From positions 59,523 to 123,522 of the forward strand of contig JBMOMX010000022.1 of NCBI GenBank assembly GCA_049323435.1: DNA of 64,000 nucleotides. The letters run 5' to 3'. The number at the start of each line of letters is the position of its first letter. Position 1 is the stretch's first letter. A program made the position numbers and the translations under genes. Below are positions 43,583 through 51,902 of this stretch, piece by piece. The stretch comes from UBA11222 sp049323435 (GTDB lineage: Bacteria > Pseudomonadota > Alphaproteobacteria > UBA11222). The notes under the pieces are model-generated. The model made no database searches. It had not been told where the DNA came from and was given only the letters and a program-made list of their open reading frames with translations.

Positions 43583-44263
43583 ATGGCTGAAATTCGCTTG
43601 TATCCGGGCTCCGGCCAGGATGAACGCACGGGCTTTGCGCCCTATTCCGCATTCGACATTCCGGCGGATCTGCGCCAATTGCATGGCCGCTATGATGTGG
43701 AAGCGGTGGCGCTCAGGGTGCGCAACTGGCGTTATGCCGAAGAATGGATCATGATGACCCTGGGCGGCTGGGTGGCGACGGTGCCGGAACTGCCGGTCAA
43801 GACGGGCCTCGGCAAGATCATCTGGGATGGCGCGGTGGCGGCGGACAGTCTGGGCAAACGCCTGCCGGAGCTGCGCTGCGGCACCAGGGTTGGCCAGCAG
43901 GGCTCGCTAGCCGGCAATCAGGGCTTTGCCAATTTCATTCAGGAACTTTCCGCGCCGGAACGCCCTGATCTGACGATCGAGAAACTGGCCGGGGTGTTTG
44001 ATGTGCTCAAGCCGCATCTGGTCAAGGCATATCAGAAATTCAATTCCGAAACCGATCAGATCTGCGATGCGCCCACCATTGAACTGCTGGAAGATATTAT
44101 CCGCAAAACCGGCAAACACATTGCCTGGGGCAACGCCATCCTGAACGAATTGTGCAAAACCGATGCGGACAAGCAACGCCGCGCGGCGCGCATTGCGCAA
44201 TTGACCGCGCAGCTTGCCGCCTGCGGCGGCGTAACCGGCGAAGAAGCGGTGGTTTCGCATTAG
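43583..44263 (+). CDS. Helical ferritin-like partner protein, incomplete metal site
   Basis: I do not recognise a named family for this 226-residue protein. Predicted helices recall a ferritin-like bundle: RVRNWRYAEEWIMMTLGGW at 45-63, KIIWDGAVAADSLGKRLPEL at 78-97, and PTIELLEDIIRKTGKHIAWG at 164-183. It has acidic residues at 53-54 and an E170...H179 pair, but no ExxH pair where the upstream protein has one. It starts 11 bases after the diiron gene and probably forms a complex with its product. Confidence 0.6.
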   Translation: MAEIRLYPGSGQDERTGFAPYSAFDIPADLRQLHGRYDVEAVALRVRNWRYAEEWIMMTLGGWVATVPELPVKTGLGKIIWDGAVAADSLGKRLPELRCGTRVGQQGSLAGNQGFANFIQELSAPERPDLTIEKLAGVFDVLKPHLVKAYQKFNSETDQICDAPTIELLEDIIRKTGKHIAWGNAILNELCKTDADKQRRAARIAQLTAQLAACGGVTGEEAVVSH

Positions 44264-44264
44264 C

Positions 44265-44340
44265 GCAATTCCTGTTCAGATTGAACTGGATGGGATATCT
44301 TTGTTGTCATTACCCGGACAGGCCGGGCAATGACACTTAG
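44265..44340. repeat. Dispersed repeat with GTCATTACCCGG...CCGGGCAATGAC palindrome (copy 1)
   Basis: Between the partner gene and the aminotransferase lies a palindrome at 44306-44334. It is preceded by AATTCCTGTTCAGATTGAAC, which resembles the REP-like element at 7128. Similar units occur at 51016-51042, 51078-51104 and 63880-63891. Confidence 0.75.
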
Positions 44341-44360
44341 AGGGTCGGGAATATCTTCCA

Positions 44361-45710
44361 ATGCCGGACGATCCGAATGCAAAACCGGCTTCAAGGATGA
44401 ACGCCAACGATCTTTCCGCCTACTGGATGCCGTTTACGCCGAACCGGCAGTTCAAGCGCGCGCCGCGCCTGCTGGGCACTGCGTCCGGCATGTATTATTA
44501 CACGTCAGAAGGGCGTCCCGTTCTGGACGCCACGGCGGGCCTGTGGTGTGTTAATGCCGGGCATTGCCGGCCTTCCATAGTCGCGGCCATTCAGACCCAG
44601 GCGGCAGAGCTGGATTATGCGCCGCCCTTCCAGTTCGCCCATCCCGGCGCGTTTACACTCGCCAGCCGGCTGGCCGCATTGGCGCCGGGCGATCTGGAAC
44701 AGGTGTTTTTCTGCAATTCCGGCTCCGAGGCGGTGGATACCGCGCTTAAAATCGCCATCGCTTTTCACCGCCTGCGTGGCGAAGGCAGCCGCACCCGGCT
44801 GATCGGGCGCGAACGCGCCTATCATGGCGTTGGTTTTGGCGGTATTTCGGTTGGCGGCATGGTCAATAACCGCAAACATTTCGGGCCGATGCTGGCAGGT
44901 GTTGATCATCTGCCGCACACTTATTCGCGCGAGCATCAGCCCTTCGCCAATGGCCAGCCCGCCTGGGGCGCGCATCTGGCCGATGATCTGGAACGTCTGG
45001 TCAGCCTGCATGACGCCAGCACGATTGCCGCCGTCATTGTCGAGCCGATGGCGGGATCAACCGGGGTGCTGCCGCCGCCTGCCGGCTATTTGCAACGGCT
45101 GCGCCAGATCTGCGACCGGCACGGTATCCTGCTGATTTTCGATGAGGTCATCACCGGCTTTGGCCGTCTGGGCGCGGCGTTTGCGGCGGAGCGTTTCGGC
45201 GTGATCCCTGATTTGCTGTGTTTCGCCAAAGGGGTCAGCAATGCAGCGGCGCCGCTGGGGGGCGTGCTGGCGCGCGCGCCGGTTTATGACAGTTTCATGA
45301 AGGGGCCGGAACATGTGATCGAACTGATGCATGGCTATACCTATTCCGCGCATCCGATGGGGGTTGCGGCGGCTCATGCCGCACTTGATCTTTATGCAGA
45401 CGAAGGTCTGTTTGCGCGCGCGCGCGCGCTGGAGCCGGTATGGGCGGACGCCATTCAGGGCCTGCGCGGGGCGCCCTTTGTCGAAGATATCCGGACCATT
45501 GGCCTGGCGGCGGGGATTGATCTGGCGCCCCATTCCGATGCGCCGGGCAAACGCGGCTTTGAGGCCATGCTGACAGCGTTTCATGAACATGACATGATGG
45601 TGCGGGTGTCGGGCGACACGATTGCCCTGTCGCCGCCGCTGATTATCAGCCCGGCCGAGATCGCCAGCATTGCGGAACGCTTCAGACGGGTGCTGCACAC
45701 GCTTACATAG
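44361..45710 (+). CDS. Class III aminotransferase, omega-amino acid:pyruvate type
   Basis: This PLP enzyme transfers an amino group from an omega-amino acid or amine, probably to pyruvate, giving alanine. The 449-residue protein has LSAYWMPFTPNRQFKRAPRLL at 18-38 and LDATAGLWCVNAGH, both typical of beta-alanine:pyruvate aminotransferases. D261 (IFDEVITGFGR) and Schiff-base K290 (CFAKGVSN) are in place. An alanine dehydrogenase gene follows 12 bases later, which would recycle alanine to pyruvate and release ammonia. Confidence 0.92.
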   Translation: MPDDPNAKPASRMNANDLSAYWMPFTPNRQFKRAPRLLGTASGMYYYTSEGRPVLDATAGLWCVNAGHCRPSIVAAIQTQAAELDYAPPFQFAHPGAFTLASRLAALAPGDLEQVFFCNSGSEAVDTALKIAIAFHRLRGEGSRTRLIGRERAYHGVGFGGISVGGMVNNRKHFGPMLAGVDHLPHTYSREHQPFANGQPAWGAHLADDLERLVSLHDASTIAAVIVEPMAGSTGVLPPPAGYLQRLRQICDRHGILLIFDEVITGFGRLGAAFAAERFGVIPDLLCFAKGVSNAAAPLGGVLARAPVYDSFMKGPEHVIELMHGYTYSAHPMGVAAAHAALDLYADEGLFARARALEPVWADAIQGLRGAPFVEDIRTIGLAAGIDLAPHSDAPGKRGFEAMLTAFHEHDMMVRVSGDTIALSPPLIISPAEIASIAERFRRVLHTLT

Positions 45711-45722
45711 AAAGGATGCGCG

Positions 45723-46838
45723 ATGCTGTTAGGCGTTCCAAAAGAAATCAAGGTGCATGAATATCGCGTCGGCATGACCCCGTCCAGCGTGCGCGAGCTG
45801 GTGCATCATGGCCATCAGGTTCTGGTTCAGGCAAATGCCGGGGCCGCTATCGGGCTGAGCGACGAAGCCTATCATGCCGCGGGTGCGCAAATCGTTGCGA
45901 CAGCGGCGGATGTTTTCGCCCGCGCCGAAATGATTGTGAAGGTCAAGGAGCCGCAGGCCGCCGAATGCGCCATGTTGCGGGCGGGTCAAATTCTGTTCAC
46001 CTATCTGCATCTGGCAGCCGATCCGGCGCAGGCCCATGCGCTGATCGCTTCCGGCTGCACGGCGATTGCCTATGAGACCGTGACGGACGCCAATGGCGGC
46101 CTGCCGCTGCTGGCCCCGATGAGCGAGGTGGCGGGCCGCATGGCCATTCAGGCCGGCGCGCATTGTCTGGAAATGGAACAGGGCGGGCGCGGGGCGCTGC
46201 TGGGCGGGGTGCCGGGGGTGCCGGCTGGAAAGGTGGTCATTATCGGCGGCGGCGTTGTCGGCACCAATGCCGCGCGCATGGCCATGGGGCTGGAAGCCGC
46301 CGTCACGGTGCTGGATAAAAGCCTGCATCGCCTGCAACAGCTGGATATGCAGTTCGGCCCGACCCTGAATACGATTTTCGCGACTGTCGATGCGCTGGAA
46401 AATTATATCATGACAGCCGATCTGGTGGTGGGCGCGGTGCTGGTGCCGGGTGCGGCGACGCCGCGTCTGGTGACCGGTAAAATGGTGCAAAGCATGCTGC
46501 GCGGTTCCGTGTTTGTCGATGTCTCCATTGATCAGGGCGGCATCTCGGAAACCTCACGGCCCACCACCCACGCCGCGCCGACCTATAAAGTGCATGATGT
46601 GGTGCATTATTGCGTGACCAATATGCCCGGCGCGGTAGCGCGGACCTCTACCTTTGCGCTGAACAACGCCACCCTCCCATACATTCTGGCATTGGCGGAT
46701 CACGGGGCCGTGGAGGCCCTGCGCCGCGACCCGCATCTGCGGGCGGGGCTGAATGTGCTGGGCGGCAGGCTGACCTATCAGGCTGTCGCAACGGCGCTTA
46801 ATGCGCCCTATGTCCCGGCGGCGGAAATTCTGGGGTAA
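45723..46838 (+). CDS. ald: Alanine dehydrogenase
   Basis: Ald interconverts L-alanine and pyruvate with NAD. The 371-residue protein has the family start LLGVPKEIKVHEYRVGMTPSSV, the acid-base region VKVKEPQAAE near 76, and the Rossmann motif KVVIIGGGVVGTNAARMAMGL near 170. YCVTNMPGAVARTSTFALNNATLPYI near the C-terminus is diagnostic. Coupled to the aminotransferase upstream it would complete deamination of an amine substrate. Confidence 0.96.
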   Translation: MLLGVPKEIKVHEYRVGMTPSSVRELVHHGHQVLVQANAGAAIGLSDEAYHAAGAQIVATAADVFARAEMIVKVKEPQAAECAMLRAGQILFTYLHLAADPAQAHALIASGCTAIAYETVTDANGGLPLLAPMSEVAGRMAIQAGAHCLEMEQGGRGALLGGVPGVPAGKVVIIGGGVVGTNAARMAMGLEAAVTVLDKSLHRLQQLDMQFGPTLNTIFATVDALENYIMTADLVVGAVLVPGAATPRLVTGKMVQSMLRGSVFVDVSIDQGGISETSRPTTHAAPTYKVHDVVHYCVTNMPGAVARTSTFALNNATLPYILALADHGAVEALRRDPHLRAGLNVLGGRLTYQAVATALNAPYVPAAEILG

Positions 46839-47028
46839 CGCCGCCGCGCAGGCCCACAGGATTATTTCCGGGCTCACACATGCTTTGCTCACATTTCTCA
46901 CAAAGCTGCTTCAGGCCGCATGACCGACACGCACGCCGGGGAAGTTCAGGATGCTGCGCGGCAAGGTCATGGCAGGCTTCGCGCGGGGTGCGCAGTTTAC
47001 GTGTCAGGTATGGGCTGCATGGTATCAT
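46798..47028 (-). CDS. Small cysteine-rich protein, unknown
   Basis: A 76-codon frame starting at the ATG at 47026-47028 is preceded by GGAGA 6 bases upstream, a good ribosome binding site. The product reads SPYLTRKLRTPREACHDLAA and then RRACRSCGLKQLCEKCEQSMC: a basic helix followed by a CxxC...CxxC knuckle that could bind zinc or an Fe-S cluster. The 3' end overlaps the convergent ald gene by 41 bases. The region would otherwise be an unusually long gap. I do not recognise the family. Confidence 0.42.
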   Translation of the reverse strand: MIPCSPYLTRKLRTPREACHDLAAQHPELPRRACRSCGLKQLCEKCEQSMCEPGNNPVGLRGGVTPEFPPPGHRAH

Positions 47029-47262
47029 GGGATATCTCCAGCAAGCGGTTCCCCCCAAGTGTTGATTGTTGGCGCATATGGTTAAATTTCTGTTAAGCGG
47101 AGCGTCCAGCGGCATCCGATATTCCAGCATGGGCGCATTGCGCCCCGGGCGCTGCCGGGCCGTGCTAAACCCGCATTCCGCATGGGGTTGATATGACGGC
47201 GCGGATCGGCCATTTATGGAATTATACCGCTTTCCGGAAATATTGCGCCACAGGAGCAGCCT
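46839..47262. other. Gap between ald and the NfuA-like gene
   Basis: Apart from the small cysteine-rich frame on the minus strand (to 47028) I see no gene here. The right half must hold the promoter of the NfuA-like gene. The sequence ACAGGAG at about 47251-47257 is its ribosome binding site. Confidence 0.5.
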
Positions 47263-47826
47263 ATGTTCATTCAGACGGAATCGACACCCAATCCCGCCAC
47301 CCTGAAATTCATTCCGGGCTGTACGGTGCTGGAAGAAGGCGCGGCGGATTTTCCCAATGCGGCCTCAGCCGCGCCCTCGCCCCTGGCGTCGCGCCTGTTC
47401 GAGGTTCCCGAAGTCACCGGCGTCTATCTGGGGACGGATTTTATCACCGTCACCAAATCAAATGGCGAATGGCATCATCTCAAGCCGATGATCCTTGGCG
47501 CGATCATGGAGCATTTCACTTCCGGCCGTCCGGTCATGCTGGCCGAAGGCGCCCCGGCGGCCGGCGGGCATGACTGGGATGCGGAGGGCGAGGATGGCGA
47601 GATCATCGCCCAGATCATCGAATTACTGGACACCAGGGTGCGGCCCGCAGTGGCGCAGGATGGCGGTGATATCGTGTTCCGCAGCTTTTCCGAAGGCGTG
47701 GTCTATGTGCATTTGCAGGGCTCCTGTGCCGGATGCCCCAGCTCAACCCTGACCCTCAAAAACGGCATTGAGAACATGCTGAAACACTATATTCCCGAGG
47801 TCGAAGAGGTGCGCCAAGTCAGTTAA
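47263..47826 (+). CDS. NfuA-like iron-sulfur cluster carrier
   Basis: The 187-residue protein has an N-terminal Nfu domain (FIQTESTPNPATLKFIPG at 2-19, PLASRLFEVPEVTGVYLG). A C-terminal NifU-like domain follows with RPAVAQDGGDIVFRSF and the cluster-binding CAGC at 155-158. Such proteins deliver [4Fe-4S] clusters to client enzymes. This architecture is typical of alphaproteobacterial and mitochondrial NFU1. Confidence 0.94.
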   Translation: MFIQTESTPNPATLKFIPGCTVLEEGAADFPNAASAAPSPLASRLFEVPEVTGVYLGTDFITVTKSNGEWHHLKPMILGAIMEHFTSGRPVMLAEGAPAAGGHDWDAEGEDGEIIAQIIELLDTRVRPAVAQDGGDIVFRSFSEGVVYVHLQGSCAGCPSSTLTLKNGIENMLKHYIPEVEEVRQVS

Positions 47827-47959
47827 CCATAAATAAATCAATGAGTTAGGTTAATTTAGCCGGTTTGGGGTTGCTCTGTCCTTCCTGGCCGGGGTACACT
47901 GCCCTTCATAGTTTGTTAACGAATAGACGCCCCCTCAAAGGCGTCTGTGAGGGGTGAGC

Positions 47960-49033
47960 ATGCTGAGCATCAGACGCATCATTGCCGGCGCGGCAGGAAC
48001 GATGGTTGGCCTGATGGGCGTAGGCGTCGCAATCGGCTATATCAACGCCATGCTGGCCACGGCGCCTTCGCTTGGCACACTCGCCAGACTGTCGGGGACG
48101 CCGCAGCTGGCGGCAGCGCCGACAGGGCCGCACTGGTGGGAAAGCCTGACACGCCAATCCGAACAATTGCTGGCCGAGGTCGAGACCGTGGCGCATGGCG
48201 GTATTCTGCGGGTCAGCCCAAGGGATCGCAAGCAATTGCAAAATCATTTCGCGGCGCTGGATTATGCCCTGCCCGGCGCGGGCGGACGGCCTGAAAAACT
48301 GCATGACGTACCGCGGCTATACCTGCGCAGCCTGCCCCACGATCTTGCCAGCGGCGATTCCAGCCTTGAGCGCAAGGGTGATTTCGTCAAGGTCATGCTG
48401 CCGCTGGTTCTGGCAGGGAACGAAAAAATCCTGGCGGACCGGCAGCGTATTGAAAAATTTGCCCGCCAGGTGCAGGGCGGCGGTGGCCTTTATGCCGTCA
48501 ATAAAGCCTGGCTGGTGCAGATGGCCGCCGAATATGGTCTGGCCGGTTTTGACCCCGCCACCGGGGATTGGGAGGAATTGCTGCGCCGGGTTGATGCGGT
48601 GCCGCCCTCGCTGGCGCTGGCCCAGGCGGCGCTGGAATCCGGTTGGGGTACGTCACGATTTGCCAGACAGGGCAATGCGGTGTTCGGGCAATGGAGCTGG
48701 AAACCCGGCAGCGGCCTTGTCCCCGCCGGGCGCGCGGCGGATGCCGGCCACGAAGTGCGCCGCTTCGGCCAATTGTCTGAATCGGTAGGCGCCTATCTGC
48801 ACAATCTCAACACGCATGCCTATTATGCAAAATTCCGCGCCCGCCGGGCCGATGCGCGCGAAGCCGGGAAGACGGCAACCGGGGTGGAACTGGTCAAATA
48901 TCTGGGCCGCTACTCCACGGAGGGCAGTAAATATATCGACGAAGTCCGTGGTATTATCGAAAAGAATTTGCTACAGGAAATGGATGCAGCCCGTCTTCGT
49001 CCGGCCAGTGCGGCCCTGCTGACATCTTCCTGA
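47960..49033 (+). CDS. Bax-like glucosaminidase domain protein
   Basis: The 357-residue protein has an N-terminal membrane segment (IIAGAAGTMVGLMGVGVAIGYI), a middle region of about 170 residues, and a glucosaminidase domain (PSLALAQAALESGWGTSRFARQGNAVFGQW at about 213-242; SVGAYLHNLNTHAYYAKFR). The Glu in ALESGWG is the likely catalytic acid for peptidoglycan cleavage. I start at the ATG of MLSIRRIIAG with GAGGGG upstream. A GTG two codons earlier is less likely. Confidence 0.87.
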   Translation: MLSIRRIIAGAAGTMVGLMGVGVAIGYINAMLATAPSLGTLARLSGTPQLAAAPTGPHWWESLTRQSEQLLAEVETVAHGGILRVSPRDRKQLQNHFAALDYALPGAGGRPEKLHDVPRLYLRSLPHDLASGDSSLERKGDFVKVMLPLVLAGNEKILADRQRIEKFARQVQGGGGLYAVNKAWLVQMAAEYGLAGFDPATGDWEELLRRVDAVPPSLALAQAALESGWGTSRFARQGNAVFGQWSWKPGSGLVPAGRAADAGHEVRRFGQLSESVGAYLHNLNTHAYYAKFRARRADAREAGKTATGVELVKYLGRYSTEGSKYIDEVRGIIEKNLLQEMDAARLRPASAALLTSS

Positions 49034-49096
49034 CTGGGCCTGCCGGGCCTCGCGGCGAATTCGTAACGGCGAATTCATAATGAGAGTATCTCTTAT

Positions 49097-49720
49097 ATGA
49101 GCGAGACTGTTGTGGCGCCCGCGCCCCTGATGAAGGCCCGAACCCGGCATAGCCGCATTTTCGTACTCGCAATCCTGCTGCTGGTCATTTTTTCACTGAG
49201 CATGTTTGCCGGGCACGGTTTTGTCCATGAGATCATGGAGTGGGTGGGACATGTGCTGGTGGTTTTATGTGTTCTGGGGCGCAGCTATTGCTCCGCCTAT
49301 ATTGGCGGGCGCAAGAATGACGAACTGATCCAGGAAGGTCCGTTCTCCGTCGTGCGCAATCCGCTTTATGTATTTTCTTTTCTGGGTCTGGCCGGGATCG
49401 GCTTGCAATCGGGAATGCTCACCGTGCTGGGGCTGCTGCTGCTGGGCTTCGTGCTGTATTATCCCAAAGTCGTTGCCCGCGAAGAAGCCTTTCTGCTGCA
49501 CAAATTTAACGATACTTACGCGCCGTATATGAACACCGTGCCGCGCTGGTGGCCAAAATGGAGCAACTGGGCCGAGCCGGAATATATCCGCACCCAACCG
49601 CGCCTGTTGCGTGAATCCATGCGCGACGCCGCAGTGTTTTTCGCCGCTTTTCCAATATTTGAATTATTGGAGGCTTTGCGCGCAAACGGGCTGCTGCCGA
49701 CCTATTTTATGCTTCCCTAG
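49097..49720 (+). CDS. Isoprenylcysteine carboxyl methyltransferase-like membrane protein
   Basis: The 207-residue protein has several hydrophobic helices and the ICMT/phospholipid methyltransferase signature: ELIQEGPFSVVRNPLYVFSFLGLAG at about 76-100, and REEAFLLHKFNDTYAPYMNTVPRW near 131. In the family these residues bind S-adenosylmethionine at the membrane face. The substrate in bacteria is generally unknown. The C-terminal 40 residues look like an extra amphipathic or membrane helix. Confidence 0.82.
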   Translation: MSETVVAPAPLMKARTRHSRIFVLAILLLVIFSLSMFAGHGFVHEIMEWVGHVLVVLCVLGRSYCSAYIGGRKNDELIQEGPFSVVRNPLYVFSFLGLAGIGLQSGMLTVLGLLLLGFVLYYPKVVAREEAFLLHKFNDTYAPYMNTVPRWWPKWSNWAEPEYIRTQPRLLRESMRDAAVFFAAFPIFELLEALRANGLLPTYFMLP

Positions 49721-49747
49721 ACCCTATTCGGATCAGACGGGATTAAA
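49720..49747. repeat. Dispersed palindromic repeat with core GACCCTATTCGGATCAGA (copy 2)
   Basis: The core starts at the last base of the methyltransferase stop codon (TAG) and is identical to the copies at 7247-7264 and 62471-62488. It is followed by CGGGATTAAACGGTCTC, which runs into the end of the convergent cupin gene, so the repeat forms part of that gene's 3' end. Confidence 0.85.
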
Positions 49748-50072
49748 CGGTCTCTTTCAGTTCCACCAGAATGGCGCGAAAACGCGGGCCAAGATTATGG
49801 GCGATTTCGATATGGCCTTTTTTGACCAGTACCGAACCGCCGCGCTTGGCGTCGGGCAGTTCAAACCGCTGTTTACTTGAGTTGCCCTCAGCGTCGAAAA
49901 ATTCCACTTCAAAGGGGCCGCTATCGGTCACATTGACGATGACATAGTCCAGTTCATGATGGTGCTTGCCCAGGGTTTCCCCCGGATTGATCACCTGATC
50001 CCAGACGCGCACTTCATCATCTTCATACAGAATTTTCGTGGCGATCGGACGAAGTTTTTCCTGTGTGGTCAT
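49743..50072 (-). CDS. Small cupin-domain protein
   Basis: The 109-residue single-domain cupin has VWDQVINPGETLGKHHHELDYVIVNVTDSG (about 24-53) with the metal-binding His cluster and GHIEIAHNLGPRFRAILVELK near the end. Function cannot be deduced. It starts 14 bases downstream of the PEP-mutase-family gene end on the same strand and is probably co-transcribed, perhaps acting on the same pathway. AAGG precedes the ATG. Confidence 0.83.
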   Translation of the reverse strand: MTTQEKLRPIATKILYEDDEVRVWDQVINPGETLGKHHHELDYVIVNVTDSGPFEVEFFDAEGNSSKQRFELPDAKRGGSVLVKKGHIEIAHNLGPRFRAILVELKETV

Positions 50073-50086
50073 GCTTGATGGCCTTT

Positions 50087-50956
50087 TTATTTGTTGCCGA
50101 AACGGGCGTCCCATTGTTTTTCCAGTTCCCAGACTTCGGGAAATCCGGTCAGCGCATGCGCGCCGGTCAGCGAAGTTGGGGTGTCCGGGTCGCTCATCCG
50201 GTTCTGTTTGAGATAGGCATAGGCTTTTTCCATTGCGCCCAGTGCCGCGCCAAAGCCTACGCCCGGATAGATGGCCATGTCGAATCCTAACTGTTGCAGC
50301 CGGGCGGCCGGAATTTCCGGGGTGCGCGCGCCTTTGGGCACCATATTGGCCACCAGGGGGGCCTGCACCTCCCTGCCGATGCGGGCAAGTTCCACCTCGC
50401 TTTCGGGGGATTCAACGAACAGAATATCCGCCCCCGCCTGCGCATAGGCCTGCGCGCGGGCAATGGCTTCGTCCAGGCCGTGCGCCGTGCGCGCATCGGT
50501 GCGGGCGATGATCAGGGTTTCACGCGACAGCCGCGCCTCCGCGGCGACATGCACCTTGGCAACCATATCCGCCAGCGGAATGACGCGGCGGCCCAGCGTA
50601 TGGCCGCATTTTTTTGGGATTTCCTGATCTTCGATCTGGATGGCATTGGCGCCCGCCGCTTCATAGCGTCTGACCGTATGGCGTACATTCAGCAGGCCGC
50701 CATAACCGGTATCGGCATCCGCGATAACCGGCCGATCGGTCAGTGAGCGGATGATTTGCAGGGCGCCCAGCATATCGCTGAGCGTTGTCAGCCCGGCGTC
50801 CGGCAGGCCGTAACGTGACGCGGACACGCCATAGCCCGTCATATAGATGGCGTCAAAGCCCTGACGCTGCGCCAGCATGGCGGAAAAACCATCGAAAACA
50901 CCTGGCGCGATGATGAAATGTTTTGCCTCAAGCATCTGGCGGAGTGACTGGATCAT
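50087..50956 (-). CDS. Isocitrate lyase / PEP mutase family protein
   Basis: The 289-residue TIM barrel has APGVFDGFSAMLAQRQGFDAIYMTGYGVSAS at 17-47, PVIADADTGYGG at 76-87 (metal-binding acids), and the flexible loop KKCGH at 115-119 with catalytic C117. Members cleave C-C or P-C bonds of 2-hydroxy or oxo acids, for example methylisocitrate, dimethylmalate or oxaloacetate. KKCGH favours a lyase over a mutase. A small cupin gene follows. Confidence 0.87.
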   Translation of the reverse strand: MIQSLRQMLEAKHFIIAPGVFDGFSAMLAQRQGFDAIYMTGYGVSASRYGLPDAGLTTLSDMLGALQIIRSLTDRPVIADADTGYGGLLNVRHTVRRYEAAGANAIQIEDQEIPKKCGHTLGRRVIPLADMVAKVHVAAEARLSRETLIIARTDARTAHGLDEAIARAQAYAQAGADILFVESPESEVELARIGREVQAPLVANMVPKGARTPEIPAARLQQLGFDMAIYPGVGFGAALGAMEKAYAYLKQNRMSDPDTPTSLTGAHALTGFPEVWELEKQWDARFGNK

Positions 50957-50977
50957 GTCTGCGGCCTTTCCATGGCA

Positions 50978-51146
50978 ATTTGTGATCAGATTCGATCACG
51001 CCTGAATCTCACTGTGTCATTGCCCGGCTTGTCCGGGCAATCCAGAACCCCAAACTCAGACCTCTGCGCATGGCGTGGATTACCCGGACAAGCCGGGTAA
51101 TGACAACGAGGGGAGCCAGAACGATTCAACCCAATCTCATCCCTTT
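50978..51146. repeat. Two facing copies of the CCCGG-type dispersed repeat
   Basis: The spacer holds GATCAGATTCGATCACGCCTG from 50984, leading to GTCATTGCCCGG...CCGGGCAAT at 51016-51040. A second unit ATTACCCGGACAAGCCGGGTAATGAC lies at 51079-51104. The first resembles the element at 63835-63895. No gene is present. Confidence 0.8.
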
Positions 51147-51902
51147 CTAGCAGGTCAGGCATTGCTTGCGGGCGGCGGCGACCAGTTCCTGCAATTGTTC
51201 CAGTTCAACAAAACCGGGCACCAGCGTATCGCCAATGATAAAAGACGGGGTTCCGGAAATATTCAGGCTGCGGGCAATTTCATGATTGCGTGAAATGATG
51301 GATTCTATTTTCGGATCATCCATATCCTTGCGCAACGCGGCGCTGTCCAGCCCGGCCTCGGCCGCGATGCGTAAAATCCTGTCTTCGCCCAGCGGACCCT
51401 GCGCGCGCATCAGGGCATTGTGAAACCCTTCATATTTCGGGGATTTCAGTGCCGCAATGGCGGCGCGCGAAGCCAGGGCCGAATCGGGCCCCAGAATGGG
51501 AAATTCCTTTAACGCCAGCCGGATGCCGCCATCATTTTTCAGCAATTGCTGGAGGATCGGCTGGGCGCGCTTGCAATAACCGCAGCGGTAATCGAAAAAC
51601 TCCACAATGGTCACATCGCCGTCTGGATTGCCGGCAATATAGGTATCGGGATCGCGTTCCAGTTCCTTGCGCAGTTTGCCCAGGCCCTCGCGGGCAGCGG
51701 CGGGATCGCCGGCTTCCATTTTCTTGCGCAGATTGTCCAGCGCTTCCATGAGCAATTCGGGATTTTCCTGCAACACTTCCCGGACAAGCTGTTTGGCGGC
51801 GGCCTTGTCGGCCGCAGTCTGCTGGGCCTGGGCGGGGTCTGCAATAATCAGCAGCGCCATCAGGCCGGCGCACAGGGTCCGCAGAAAATTATGTTGCATC
51901 AT
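51147..51902 (-). CDS. DsbA-family thiol:disulfide interchange protein
   Basis: The 251-residue protein has a signal peptide (FLRTLCAGLMALLIIADPAQA) and a helical N-terminal extension (about 30-90, ScsC/Com1-like). The DsbA fold has active-site CGYC in EFFDYRCGYCKRAQP, and the cis-Pro loop is SGTPSFIIGDTLVPGF. It ends with a second CxxC-like pair (QCLTC). It acts in the periplasm on disulfides. The start overlaps the M48 protease stop (ATGA). Confidence 0.9.
   Translation of the reverse strand: MMQHNFLRTLCAGLMALLIIADPAQAQQTAADKAAAKQLVREVLQENPELLMEALDNLRKKMEAGDPAAAREGLGKLRKELERDPDTYIAGNPDGDVTIVEFFDYRCGYCKRAQPILQQLLKNDGGIRLALKEFPILGPDSALASRAAIAALKSPKYEGFHNALMRAQGPLGEDRILRIAAEAGLDSAALRKDMDDPKIESIISRNHEIARSLNISGTPSFIIGDTLVPGFVELEQLQELVAAARKQCLTC

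Noticed and set aside
46798..47130. A 110-codon version of the small cysteine protein starting at 47130
   Set aside because: The first 34 codons have no ribosome binding site and no pattern. The internal ATG at 47028 has a good one.
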